A stretch of DNA of 64,000 nucleotides, taken from NCBI GenBank assembly GCA_031268335.1, contig JAIRXG010000002.1:1-64000 (forward strand), in the 5' to 3' direction. This DNA comes from Campylobacteraceae bacterium. GTDB lineage: Bacteria > Campylobacterota > Campylobacteria > Campylobacterales > Campylobacteraceae. Positions 9,131-16,711 of this stretch are shown here, one piece after another (positions within the stretch are counted from its first letter, which is position 1; each line of letters begins with the position of its first letter). The translations under genes were made by a program, and so were the position numbers. The notes beneath the pieces were generated by a model. The model did no database searches. It was given only the letters and a program-made list of their open reading frames with translations, and was not told the origin of the DNA.

Positions 9131-9211
9131 TTATATATGTTTAAATTTCAATTGGTAGATAATAACGATAATACCCAAAAACGCGCCTATCAAAAAAGCA
9201 ATCCCGTTCAT
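9131..9211 (-). CDS. 26-residue single-helix membrane peptide
   Basis: A very short gene encoding MNGIAFLIGAFLGIIVII plus the tail YQLKFKHI. Its ATG (9211-9209) overlaps the TGA of the ferritin-like gene as ATGA. It has a strong ribosome site (GAGGAG, 5 nt before the ATG) formed by the end of that gene, and the stop is followed at once by the ribosome site of the next gene. The product is a single hydrophobic helix with a basic end. Coupling on both sides suggests it is really translated. Function unknown. Confidence 0.55.
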   Translation of the reverse strand: MNGIAFLIGAFLGIIVIIYQLKFKHI

Positions 9212-9897
9212 GTTTTCTCCTCGGTATCTTCTTTGCCCATCTCTTTTGTAAATACGGTTCCAAGCGCGCCCAAAACAGCGCCTGAGAGCATAGACAGATT
9301 CAACGAACCAAGAATAGAATTTATCTTTTGCGAATCTATATTTCCGTTTGAAATGTTATTTGCCAATGTGCCAAATTCATTAAATTTTTCCAATAACTGA
9401 TTTTGCGAAAAAGTGTTGTCGTTGGATTGATGATTTTTCATATCTTTATATACAAAAGTCCTGAAATTTGGTAATAATTCATTGCAAGAGAGCGCTTGCA
9501 AGCGATAAAAAGTATCTTCTATATCCTCTTTGTCACTGCAAAAATCTAAAAGCTCATCATACACCAATATCATTTTAAGTTCGTCGGCTATGCAAATTTC
9601 GCATATTTGAGTAATGTTGTCGGAGAGTTTTGCATAAGACTTGCAATTATTTTTTACAAATGGCACATTGTATTTTTCAAATAAAATGCCCAAAGCGCCA
9701 ATAGCGTCTAATTGTACATGTAAAGCTTCCGAAAAAATCGGAAAATTATCAAAAAGTGTATTTGCAGCTTTAAACTTTTCATAATTTTGATAATGCGCGA
9801 ACAAGGCTATACGCAGAGCTTGTTCATATTGTAAATACGGGCTTTTTGCGCTGATTTTTCTTTTGAAGAGCAGTATTTCGTCTTTATTTTTACTCAA
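9208..9897 (-). CDS. Ferritin-like four-helix protein
   Basis: A 229-residue, mostly helical protein. Carboxylate and histidine residues are spaced as in ferritin-like bundles: SEALHVQLDAIGALG in the first half, ADELKMILVYDELLDF in the middle, then EDTFYRLQALSCNELLPNFR, which resembles the rubrerythrin/DUF2202 end. The last 40 residues contain a small hydrophobic stretch (SMLSGAVLGALGTVF), so it may attach to a membrane. It starts inside the stop of the HMA2-like gene (ATGA). A ferritin-like protein inside a P1B-6 ATPase operon fits iron storage or mineralisation. Metal ligands cannot be assigned with certainty. Confidence 0.55.
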   Translation of the reverse strand: MSKNKDEILLFKRKISAKSPYLQYEQALRIALFAHYQNYEKFKAANTLFDNFPIFSEALHVQLDAIGALGILFEKYNVPFVKNNCKSYAKLSDNITQICEICIADELKMILVYDELLDFCSDKEDIEDTFYRLQALSCNELLPNFRTFVYKDMKNHQSNDNTFSQNQLLEKFNEFGTLANNISNGNIDSQKINSILGSLNLSMLSGAVLGALGTVFTKEMGKEDTEEKT

Positions 9898-10226
9898 ACT
9901 GTCTCCTTTATGACTTTATTGATAAAAGCTGTTACTTGTTCGCTATTTTCGCCCTCCGCAAAATCTTCCAACATGTAAAAGGGAAAAATATTTTCATCGT
10001 ATAAAATCGTGATAGTTCCCATGAGAGCGATTAATTTAAACTCTTTAATACCTTCAATTTTTCCTGCTATCTCTTTTGCTTTATTGATTGAAATATTTAG
10101 TTTTTCAAACTCTTTTTGCATCTCTTTTATTTTCGGACTTATACTAATTCTTATGCGCTCTTTAGTATGATGCAAGATGGAGAGGTATTTTGAGACTTGT
10201 AAAACTTGCTCTTTGGTAATATTCAT
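9894..10226 (-). CDS. HMA2-domain protein, first gene of the ferrosome-like operon
   Basis: A 110-residue protein with the HMA2-type signature HHTKERIRISISPKI near residues 18-32, then the typical helix–strand pattern ending with GIKEFKLIALMGTITILYD. These domains resemble heavy-metal-associated domains but lack the CxxC pair, and they recur in ferrosome clusters and beside P1B-6 ATPases. The ATG is preceded by AAGGAT. About 60 bp upstream lies a Fur-box-like site, and the gene heads a run of eight genes that overlap or nearly touch. Confidence 0.65.
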   Translation of the reverse strand: MNITKEQVLQVSKYLSILHHTKERIRISISPKIKEMQKEFEKLNISINKAKEIAGKIEGIKEFKLIALMGTITILYDENIFPFYMLEDFAEGENSEQVTAFINKVIKETV

Positions 10227-10283
10227 TTTTTGTATCCTTTGCGAAATTGTAACTTCTATTTTCGCAAAAGGATTAAAAAGTTA

Positions 10284-10301
10284 GTTTATAATCGTTATCA
10301 A
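10284..10301 (-). promoter_or_regulatory. Fur-box-like operator before the ferrosome-like operon
   Basis: On the minus strand the site reads TTGATAACGATTATAAAC. The core GATAACGATTAT differs from the Fur consensus half GATAATGATAAT at only two positions. It lies about 60 bp before the ATG of the HMA2-like gene and just behind the Fur-family regulator gene. Iron repression of the operon is inferred. Confidence 0.5.
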
Positions 10302-10319
10302 GAAGATGAATTTTTGATA

Positions 10320-10784
10320 TTAAGATTTTTGACACTCTTCGCAAAAACCAAATAAAAGCAAGCTGTGAGATAACGGCATGAAGCCTTTTTTGGCGCAAAA
10401 AGAGTCTTGAAGGGATTCAAGTTTGCTATCGTAAAACTCAACTATCTTGTAGCATTTTTTGCATATTAAATGGTCATGATGATATGATGCGTTTAATTCG
10501 TAAAATTTTTGTTTTTCAATGTCGTTTGGCAAAGAGAGAGAATTTATGATTTGTAGTTTTTCAAAAAGATTTACAATATTGTAGATAGTAGTTTGCGATA
10601 GTTTGCAGGAAAATACGTCATAAATTTTTTCCGCAATATCTTTAATGCTCAAATGTTTATCGCAGTGATACAGTACATGTAGCACAAAAGTTCTATTTTG
10701 AGAGTGGTTTAGCCCTAAAGATTTGAGTGTAAAATCTACTTTTTCCGAAAAAGAACCAAATGTGATAGTGATTTTGTTTATCAT
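10320..10784 (-). CDS. Fur-family metalloregulator
   Basis: A 154-residue Fur/PerR-type repressor. It has a winged-helix N-terminal half (KSLGLNHSQNRTFVLHVLY, then SIKDIAEKIYDVFSCKLSQTTIYN as recognition helix), the metal-binding run YHHDHLICKKCYKIVEF and a second cysteine pair CEEC at the end; both CxxC pairs for structural zinc are present. It sits 93 bp upstream of the ferrosome-like operon in the same direction, with a Fur-box-like site in between. It may be a dedicated regulator (Fur, PerR or Zur type cannot be told apart by eye) rather than the cell's main Fur. A GATACT-containing stretch lies just upstream of its own start. Confidence 0.75.
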   Translation of the reverse strand: MINKITITFGSFSEKVDFTLKSLGLNHSQNRTFVLHVLYHCDKHLSIKDIAEKIYDVFSCKLSQTTIYNIVNLFEKLQIINSLSLPNDIEKQKFYELNASYHHDHLICKKCYKIVEFYDSKLESLQDSFCAKKGFMPLSHSLLLFGFCEECQKS

Positions 10785-10889
10785 TTGATACTGACACCAA
10801 TCCCTTAAAATAAGAAGATATTATAGTTAAAAAAGTCAAATATTGGCTTAAGGGGTAATAATATAAACAGATACTTTAGCCATCTTTTA

Positions 10890-11076
10890 GATGTTTTGGC
10901 TTTTAATCAACCAAGACAATGTTATCTTAAAGGCATTCACTATTTGTGGATAAATTTTGTGCCGCTATTTTATTTGCAATAGCCTCAACTATGGATTTTT
11001 TCGATGAATATATAGTAAGAACATGGAATCAAAAACGGTATTTGGAAGCATATTGGATCTATTGGCGGACAAGATG
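10890..11076 (+). pseudogene. Decayed internal fragment of pgsA
   Basis: This stretch aligns almost base for base with the complement of 29626-29815, the 5' third of the intact pgsA. Shared runs include GATGTTTTGGCTTTTAATCA and ATTGGCGGACAAGATG. I estimate close to 90 % identity over about 187 bp. Most differences are transitions (TCG to TTG, GACGGA to GATGAA), and small deletions break the frame. The CDP-alcohol phosphotransferase signature is degraded (DFFDGYIARAW has become DFFDEYIVRTW). Neither end of pgsA is present. The remaining bases of 10785-11204 show no gene; the promoter of the Fur-family gene should lie near 10790-10860. Confidence 0.8.
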
Positions 11077-11204
11077 TAACTATGATAAAAAAAGCTAAAA
11101 CCGACAAAGGTTTCATAATTGCGCTTTGCCAGTTTTATTTTTGTTGAAGTAACAAAAACGTTACTTAGTCATGCGTTGGCGACTATCGTTTAGCGGCTGC
11201 TTCG

Positions 11205-13052
11205 TTACGGTTCAATGATATTGAAATCATTTGGCGCAGGATGGTCGAGGAATGATAATATTTGGTTTAGCAGCGGGTATTTCGGCGCTTCAAAGTTAAG
11301 CGCAATCGCGTTTAACTCATCGCGGGAAAGTGCGTACAAATCTTGCGCGTCCTTACTTACGCCTTTTCGCGCGCTTAAAACGCTATTGGAGAGGCAAATA
11401 CTCCATATTTCATTATCGATTGAGAGATTTAAGGTCATTGTTTTATCATCCGCTTTTTGTGGGTTTAGCCAAACGGCGATATAGTCAAATAACATTTCGA
11501 TTGGCATAAATTTTATGATCTCTTCTCCTAATGTACTTAGTCCGCCGCGCTTTTTTGCGCCGTCTCTTAGTTCCAATGCGCCTGTTAGATAAAGATTGCG
11601 CCAAGTTGCGCTTTCGGCTTGATAGCCAAGTTGTTCATATACATGTGCCAAAAGTTCTCTTGCCTCTTTATTTTGCGGATAACCGAAAACCGCATGATTT
11701 AAAACTTGCGCCGCAAAACGATATTCGCCGTTTTCATAAAGCTTTTTTGCTTTTTGTATGACTTCGTCGATTCCGCCCATTAGTTCGACAAATTTTATTC
11801 CGCTCTCCTTGGGCGGCAATGGATTTAAATTTGCGGGATTGCAATCAAACCAGCCCAGATAGCGCTGATAAGTTGCCTTAACATTATGATTTAAATGTCC
11901 GTAGTAGCCGCGAGTATGCCAGTGTTTAGCAAGAGAGTCGGGCAATTTTAAAGACTCGGCGATTTCGCTTGGAGTATAACCTTTGTTTATTAGTCTTACG
12001 GTTTGATCGTTTGTAAATTTATATAAATCGCGCTGCTTAGCAAGCAATTTTGTTATGTTATTTACGCTCCACTCGGGAAAATGGTGCGTCAAAATAAGCG
12101 CTTCGCTTTTGTCGCCAAAAAGTGTAAGCATTTCATCAATGTGCTTTGACCATGCTAATGCCGACCTTGCTTGCGCGCCGCGAAACGGCAATATATTATG
12201 TTGGTGATAAGTTATAATCTCCGCTGCGCACAATGCGCTAAAATCAGGCAAGTAAAAGCACATTTCCGAAGGCGCTTCGGCGTCAGGCGTTAATAAAAAG
12301 ACAAACTTTACACCGTCTATTACAAGCTCTTCAATTTTATTTTTGATAATTATATTTGGTTTTAGCGGCACGGAAATGCCGGTACTTGCTCCTTTGCCAA
12401 GTCCGCTGCCAATAAAACCTTTTGCGTTTGTTTCAAGCGCATTACCAAATTGATAAACCGATCGGCGATTCATAGCTGCGCCGACAAAGATATTTTCACT
12501 TACGAGCTCTTGTGTAAATTGATCGGGAACAATAAGCGGTATAGCGCCGTTGTCGATATTTTGTTGATTTACCAATGCGCCGATACCGCCAAAATGATCC
12601 CAATGACTGTGTGTAACGACAATCGCCGTGATTTTTATATTACCTAAACTTTTTTTGGCAAATTCAATTGCCGCTTTTGCCGTTTCGATGCAACCTAACG
12701 GATCGATTGCAATATAACCGTTTTGTGATTTGATCAACGTGAGATTTGCCAAATCAAAACCGCGAATTTGATAAATGCCGCGCGTAACCTCAAATAATCC
12801 CGCGATTGTATTTAGCTTTTCATGCCGCCATAAACTCGGATTGACCGTATCAGGCGTATCTTTTTGCAGAAGATTTTCCAATTCGTCTAGTCGCCAGACG
12901 ATTTTCTTTTTGTCATTTTTTATAACTAAGTCGTTGGCTTTGGCAATCAATCCTTTTTGAGCGCGCTCAAAATCCTCCGTTTGCTCAAACGGTAGATAAT
13001 CCAAATAGTTTTTATGCTTTATCTTTGTGTATTTAGTTGCTTCGCTTGCCAT
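11205..13052 (-). CDS. Linear primary-alkylsulfatase (metallo-beta-lactamase fold)
   Basis: A protein of about 615 residues of the SdsA1/BDS1 family, which hydrolyses alkyl sulfate esters such as dodecyl sulfate to alcohol and sulfate. The zinc motif THSHWDHFGG is near residue 150. Further family blocks are APSEMCFYLPD, NILPFRGAQARS and LTHHFPEW (His near 325). The C-terminal third has a helical dimerisation part and an SCP2-like sulfur-substrate domain. No signal peptide is visible, so the enzyme should be cytosolic, unlike secreted SdsA1. ATG 13052 is preferred because GGAG lies 5 nt before it; GTG 13058 overlaps that site. It is a single gene with no partner, and codons are somewhat richer in GCG/CGC than in the neighbours, which may indicate transfer. 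Confidence 0.85.
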   Translation of the reverse strand: MASEATKYTKIKHKNYLDYLPFEQTEDFERAQKGLIAKANDLVIKNDKKKIVWRLDELENLLQKDTPDTVNPSLWRHEKLNTIAGLFEVTRGIYQIRGFDLANLTLIKSQNGYIAIDPLGCIETAKAAIEFAKKSLGNIKITAIVVTHSHWDHFGGIGALVNQQNIDNGAIPLIVPDQFTQELVSENIFVGAAMNRRSVYQFGNALETNAKGFIGSGLGKGASTGISVPLKPNIIIKNKIEELVIDGVKFVFLLTPDAEAPSEMCFYLPDFSALCAAEIITYHQHNILPFRGAQARSALAWSKHIDEMLTLFGDKSEALILTHHFPEWSVNNITKLLAKQRDLYKFTNDQTVRLINKGYTPSEIAESLKLPDSLAKHWHTRGYYGHLNHNVKATYQRYLGWFDCNPANLNPLPPKESGIKFVELMGGIDEVIQKAKKLYENGEYRFAAQVLNHAVFGYPQNKEARELLAHVYEQLGYQAESATWRNLYLTGALELRDGAKKRGGLSTLGEEIIKFMPIEMLFDYIAVWLNPQKADDKTMTLNLSIDNEIWSICLSNSVLSARKGVSKDAQDLYALSRDELNAIALNFEAPKYPLLNQILSFLDHPAPNDFNIIEP

Positions 13053-13258
13053 TTTCACTCCATTTTTTACATGAATTATACAATAAACATTATTAAATGA
13101 ATCTGTTTACTATGAATTTGTTATTATTTAATATGACAAGTGTACTATTTTGCATCTATTTTTATTTATTTAGTGTTTTGTAAAGCCTTGTCTATGGATA
13201 TTTTATTTGATAGTGTGATATTATTATCCGTCATGTAAGTATGTTTGAGGATATGAGA

Positions 13259-16200
13259 TTGAACGATTTAGAAAAGATAATAAAACAAAGAGTTTTGGTA
13301 CTTGACGGCGCTATGGGTACGCAAATACAAAATTTAAAGCTTCAAAAAAGCATATGGCAAGAAGCCGTAGGTTGCAATGAATTTTTAAATATAAATGCCA
13401 AAGAAGCGATACAAAAAATACACAGAAGTTACTTGAAAGCCGGTGCTGATATCATAAAAACAAATACTTTCGGAACAATGCCTTGGGTGCTTGATGAGTA
13501 CGGATTGGGGTCAAAAGCATACGAACTTACTTTTGAAGGTGTGAAACTTGCCCGCGAAGTATGCGAAGAGTTTGGTGATAAACCTCGTTTTACGGCAACG
13601 TCTTTTGGTCCCGGAACGAAATTACCCTCCCTTAACGGTATTAGTTTTGATGAGATGTACGCAGGATATAACATGTGTGCAAAAGCGGCTATTGCGGCAA
13701 AAACAGATATATTTTTGGTAGAAACAGCACAAGACCCACTCCAAATAAAAGCTGCTATTTTAGCGATAGAAGATGCGAAAAAAGAGTATAAAACTTTTGA
13801 GCCTATCATGGTTTCCGTTACAATTGAGACAAGTAAAACTATGCTTATAGGTACGGATATCACAACGGTTGCCGCTATTTTAAGACCGTTTAATATATTT
13901 TCTTTGGGTATAAACTGCGGAAGCGGTCCTGATAAAATGCTCTCATACGTAAAAGAACTCAGCGAGATTTGGGATAAGCCGATAAGCATACATGCAAATG
14001 CCGGACTTCCGCAAAACAAGGGAGGTTATACTTTTTATCCTATGAGTCCGGAAGAGTTTGCCAAACTTCAAAGCGAATTTTTAAAATTTGAAGGGGTTTC
14101 ATTTCTCGGAGGTTGCTGCGGCACAACTCCTCAACATATCTTAGAGTTAAGTAAAGCTGTGAAAGACAAAATTCCTTTGCATTCCAAAGGTTATTTAGCG
14201 CCGTCTATCGCATCTTTATATGAGAGTAAAAGTTTGCGTCAAAATCCGCCCCCGTTTTTAGTAGGAGAACGCAGCAATGCTACAGGTTCAAAAGCTTTCA
14301 GAGATTTACTTTTGGCAAAAGATTGGGATGGAGTTTTGAATGTGGGGCAAACGCAAGTCAAAAGCGGAGCGCACGCTCTTGACGTGAGCGTAGGGTTTGC
14401 CGGACGCGACGAGATAGACGATATGCAAAAAGTGATAAACATGTACAATACGAAGATTTTTCTTCCCCTTATGCCCGATTCTACATCGTTACATGTACTT
14501 GAAGAGGCTTTGAAAAATATCGGAGGAAGAGCTATTATCAATTCTGCCAATCTTGAAGAGGGCGAAGAGAAATTTCATAAAATTTGTTCTCTTGCCAAGA
14601 GGTACGGCGCTGCGCTTGTTTGCTTATGTATAGACGAGAGCGGAATGGCAAAGACAAAAGAGAAGAAAGTCGCCGTCGCCAAAAGAATGTATGAAATCGC
14701 TTTAAGTCATGGATTTAAAGGCGGTGATTTGGTGTTTGATATGCTTACATTTACTGTTGGAAGCGGCGATAGCGAATATTTTACCGCCGCTATTGAAACG
14801 ATGGAAGCTATAAGAGAGTTTTGCGCGCTCTATCCGGAAGCGGGAACTATTCTTGGTATTTCAAATATCTCTTTCGGACTTGATAAAAGCGCTAGAGAGT
14901 ATTTGAATTCCGTATTTTTGCATCATTGTGTAAAGGTCGGTCTTAGTATGGCGATAGTGAATGTCAAAAATATTATCCCGTTTCATAAAATAGGATTGGA
15001 GGATTTGAAAGTTTGCGAAGATTTGTTGTTCAATGCAAAGCCCGAAGGCGCGGCGCCGTTTGCTTTTGTGAAGCATTTTGATAAAGTCAAAACGCAAAAG
15101 AGCGATACGGATGATGAATTTGAGAAACTCGATACGGAAAAGAAGATAAAAATACTGTTAAAAGACGGTGATAAAGATAAAATGCTGAAACTTTTGTTAC
15201 ATGTAAAGGATGAATTGTCGCCCGAAATAATTGTAAATAATATATTGATTGACGCTATGAGAGAGATAGGAGAGTTGTTTGGCGAGGGGAAAATGCAGTT
15301 GCCTTTTGTTTTGCAGTCTGCCGAAGTGATGAAAGCAAGCGTTGATTTTTTGAAGCCATATCTTTCTACAAGCAAAAAAAAAGATACTACTGTTGTAATC
15401 GGAACGGTTAAGGGCGATGTACATGATGTAGGCAAAAATTTGACCGATATTATACTTTCCAACAACGGCTACAATGTTATAAATATCGGGATAAAAGCAG
15501 AGGTTGAGGATTTTATAAAAGCTTATAAAGAACATAATGCCGATGCTATCGGAATGAGCGGGCTTTTAGTAAAGTCAACTGCGGTAATGAAAGAAAATTT
15601 GGAAGAGCTTCAAAATCAAGGGATAAATGCACCCGTATTATTAGGCGGAGCAGCGTTAAATAAAGATTTTGTAGATGAGTTTTGTCGTCCTGTTTATAAC
15701 GGCGCTGTTTTTTATTGCAAAGATGCTTTTGAGGGGTTAAACGCTATGCGGGCGATAGAGAAAAAAGAGTTTGGCAAATCATTTTTAAAGGCGGGAAAAA
15801 AGATTGTAAAAATACCTCAAAAGAAAAGTGAAAACAAAATCATTTTCCCGGCAGTAAATGAAGTTTTATATCCGTCGTTTTGGGGTAGGAGAGTTTTTGA
15901 TGTTGATTTGGATTTGGCATATAAATGGATAAATCAAAGAGCGTTGTTTAGCGCACGTTGGGGATATAGCGCAAAAAATTTAAACAGCGAGGAGAGAAAA
16001 AAACAAGAGCGCGAAGTTTTAAAACCTCTGTTTTCAGATATGAAAAATCTAATAAAAAAAGAGGATTTGTTTAAACCTGTCGCGATATACGGTTATTATC
16101 CTGCAATAAGTGAGGATACAAAACTTTATATATTAAGCGAAAAAAGTGATTTGACAAAATCTATTGACAAATTAAAGAAAGAGGCTGTTTTTGTTTTTGA

Positions 16201-16675
16201 TTTTCCGCGCCAAAGCAAAGCCCCTCATCGCTCTATCAGCGATTTTTTTAGAAGCGACAGGATTGATACGGCGGCTTTTACTATTGTGAGCGCGGGGAAA
16301 AAATTTGGCGAATACGGACGAAATCTCTATGAGAAAGGAGAGTTTAAAGAGTACTATCATTTGCGCGGAGTTGGCGTGGAGTTAGCCGAAGCGTTAGCTG
16401 AAATAGTACATAAACAGATTCGCATGGAGCTTGGCATAGCGAAAGAGGAGGGTGAAAGTTTGAGCGATGTAAACTTTAGAAAATATCAAGGTTGCCGTTA
16501 TTCATTTGGTTATCCCGCTTGTCCCGAACTTAGCGACAACAAATACATATTTCAACTCTTAAAGCCCGAAGAGTTCGGACTAACGTTAGACGAAACAATT
16601 TGGCAGATGCACCCCGAAGAGAGTACGACAGCGTTGGTATCGTATCACAACGAAGCCAAATATTTTACTCTTTAG
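13259..16675 (+). CDS. metH: Cobalamin-dependent methionine synthase
   Basis: About 1138 residues carrying all MetH modules, which transfer the methyl group of methyl-tetrahydrofolate to homocysteine through cobalamin in the cytosol. The homocysteine domain has zinc ligands in GINCGSGP and GGCCGTTP (about residues 220 and 286). The pterin domain starts at GERSNATGS (about 336). The cobalamin cap and domain carry DVHDVGKN with the axial His near 722. The C-terminal activation domain has the AdoMet signature RYSFGYPACPEL. Start: GAGG at 13247-13250 is 8 nt before TTG 13259, while ATG 13241 and ATG 13253 are badly placed, so TTG is preferred. No B12 riboswitch is visible upstream. The next gene is a TonB receptor 36 bp downstream. 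Confidence 0.93.
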   Translation: MNDLEKIIKQRVLVLDGAMGTQIQNLKLQKSIWQEAVGCNEFLNINAKEAIQKIHRSYLKAGADIIKTNTFGTMPWVLDEYGLGSKAYELTFEGVKLAREVCEEFGDKPRFTATSFGPGTKLPSLNGISFDEMYAGYNMCAKAAIAAKTDIFLVETAQDPLQIKAAILAIEDAKKEYKTFEPIMVSVTIETSKTMLIGTDITTVAAILRPFNIFSLGINCGSGPDKMLSYVKELSEIWDKPISIHANAGLPQNKGGYTFYPMSPEEFAKLQSEFLKFEGVSFLGGCCGTTPQHILELSKAVKDKIPLHSKGYLAPSIASLYESKSLRQNPPPFLVGERSNATGSKAFRDLLLAKDWDGVLNVGQTQVKSGAHALDVSVGFAGRDEIDDMQKVINMYNTKIFLPLMPDSTSLHVLEEALKNIGGRAIINSANLEEGEEKFHKICSLAKRYGAALVCLCIDESGMAKTKEKKVAVAKRMYEIALSHGFKGGDLVFDMLTFTVGSGDSEYFTAAIETMEAIREFCALYPEAGTILGISNISFGLDKSAREYLNSVFLHHCVKVGLSMAIVNVKNIIPFHKIGLEDLKVCEDLLFNAKPEGAAPFAFVKHFDKVKTQKSDTDDEFEKLDTEKKIKILLKDGDKDKMLKLLLHVKDELSPEIIVNNILIDAMREIGELFGEGKMQLPFVLQSAEVMKASVDFLKPYLSTSKKKDTTVVIGTVKGDVHDVGKNLTDIILSNNGYNVINIGIKAEVEDFIKAYKEHNADAIGMSGLLVKSTAVMKENLEELQNQGINAPVLLGGAALNKDFVDEFCRPVYNGAVFYCKDAFEGLNAMRAIEKKEFGKSFLKAGKKIVKIPQKKSENKIIFPAVNEVLYPSFWGRRVFDVDLDLAYKWINQRALFSARWGYSAKNLNSEERKKQEREVLKPLFSDMKNLIKKEDLFKPVAIYGYYPAISEDTKLYILSEKSDLTKSIDKLKKEAVFVFDFPRQSKAPHRSISDFFRSDRIDTAAFTIVSAGKKFGEYGRNLYEKGEFKEYYHLRGVGVELAEALAEIVHKQIRMELGIAKEEGESLSDVNFRKYQGCRYSFGYPACPELSDNKYIFQLLKPEEFGLTLDETIWQMHPEESTTALVSYHNEAKYFTL

Positions 16676-16711
16676 GAACTACATGTATATAAAAATATTT
16701 AAGGAGTTAAA

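Noticed and set aside
13059-13240. Possible cobalamin riboswitch before metH
   Set aside because: The 182-bp leader is very A/T-rich and shows no B12-box-like conserved core or stem set; there is too little space for a typical element.
13429-15535. Several long frames opposite metH
   Set aside because: They are mirror frames of a fully recognisable MetH and carry no motifs.
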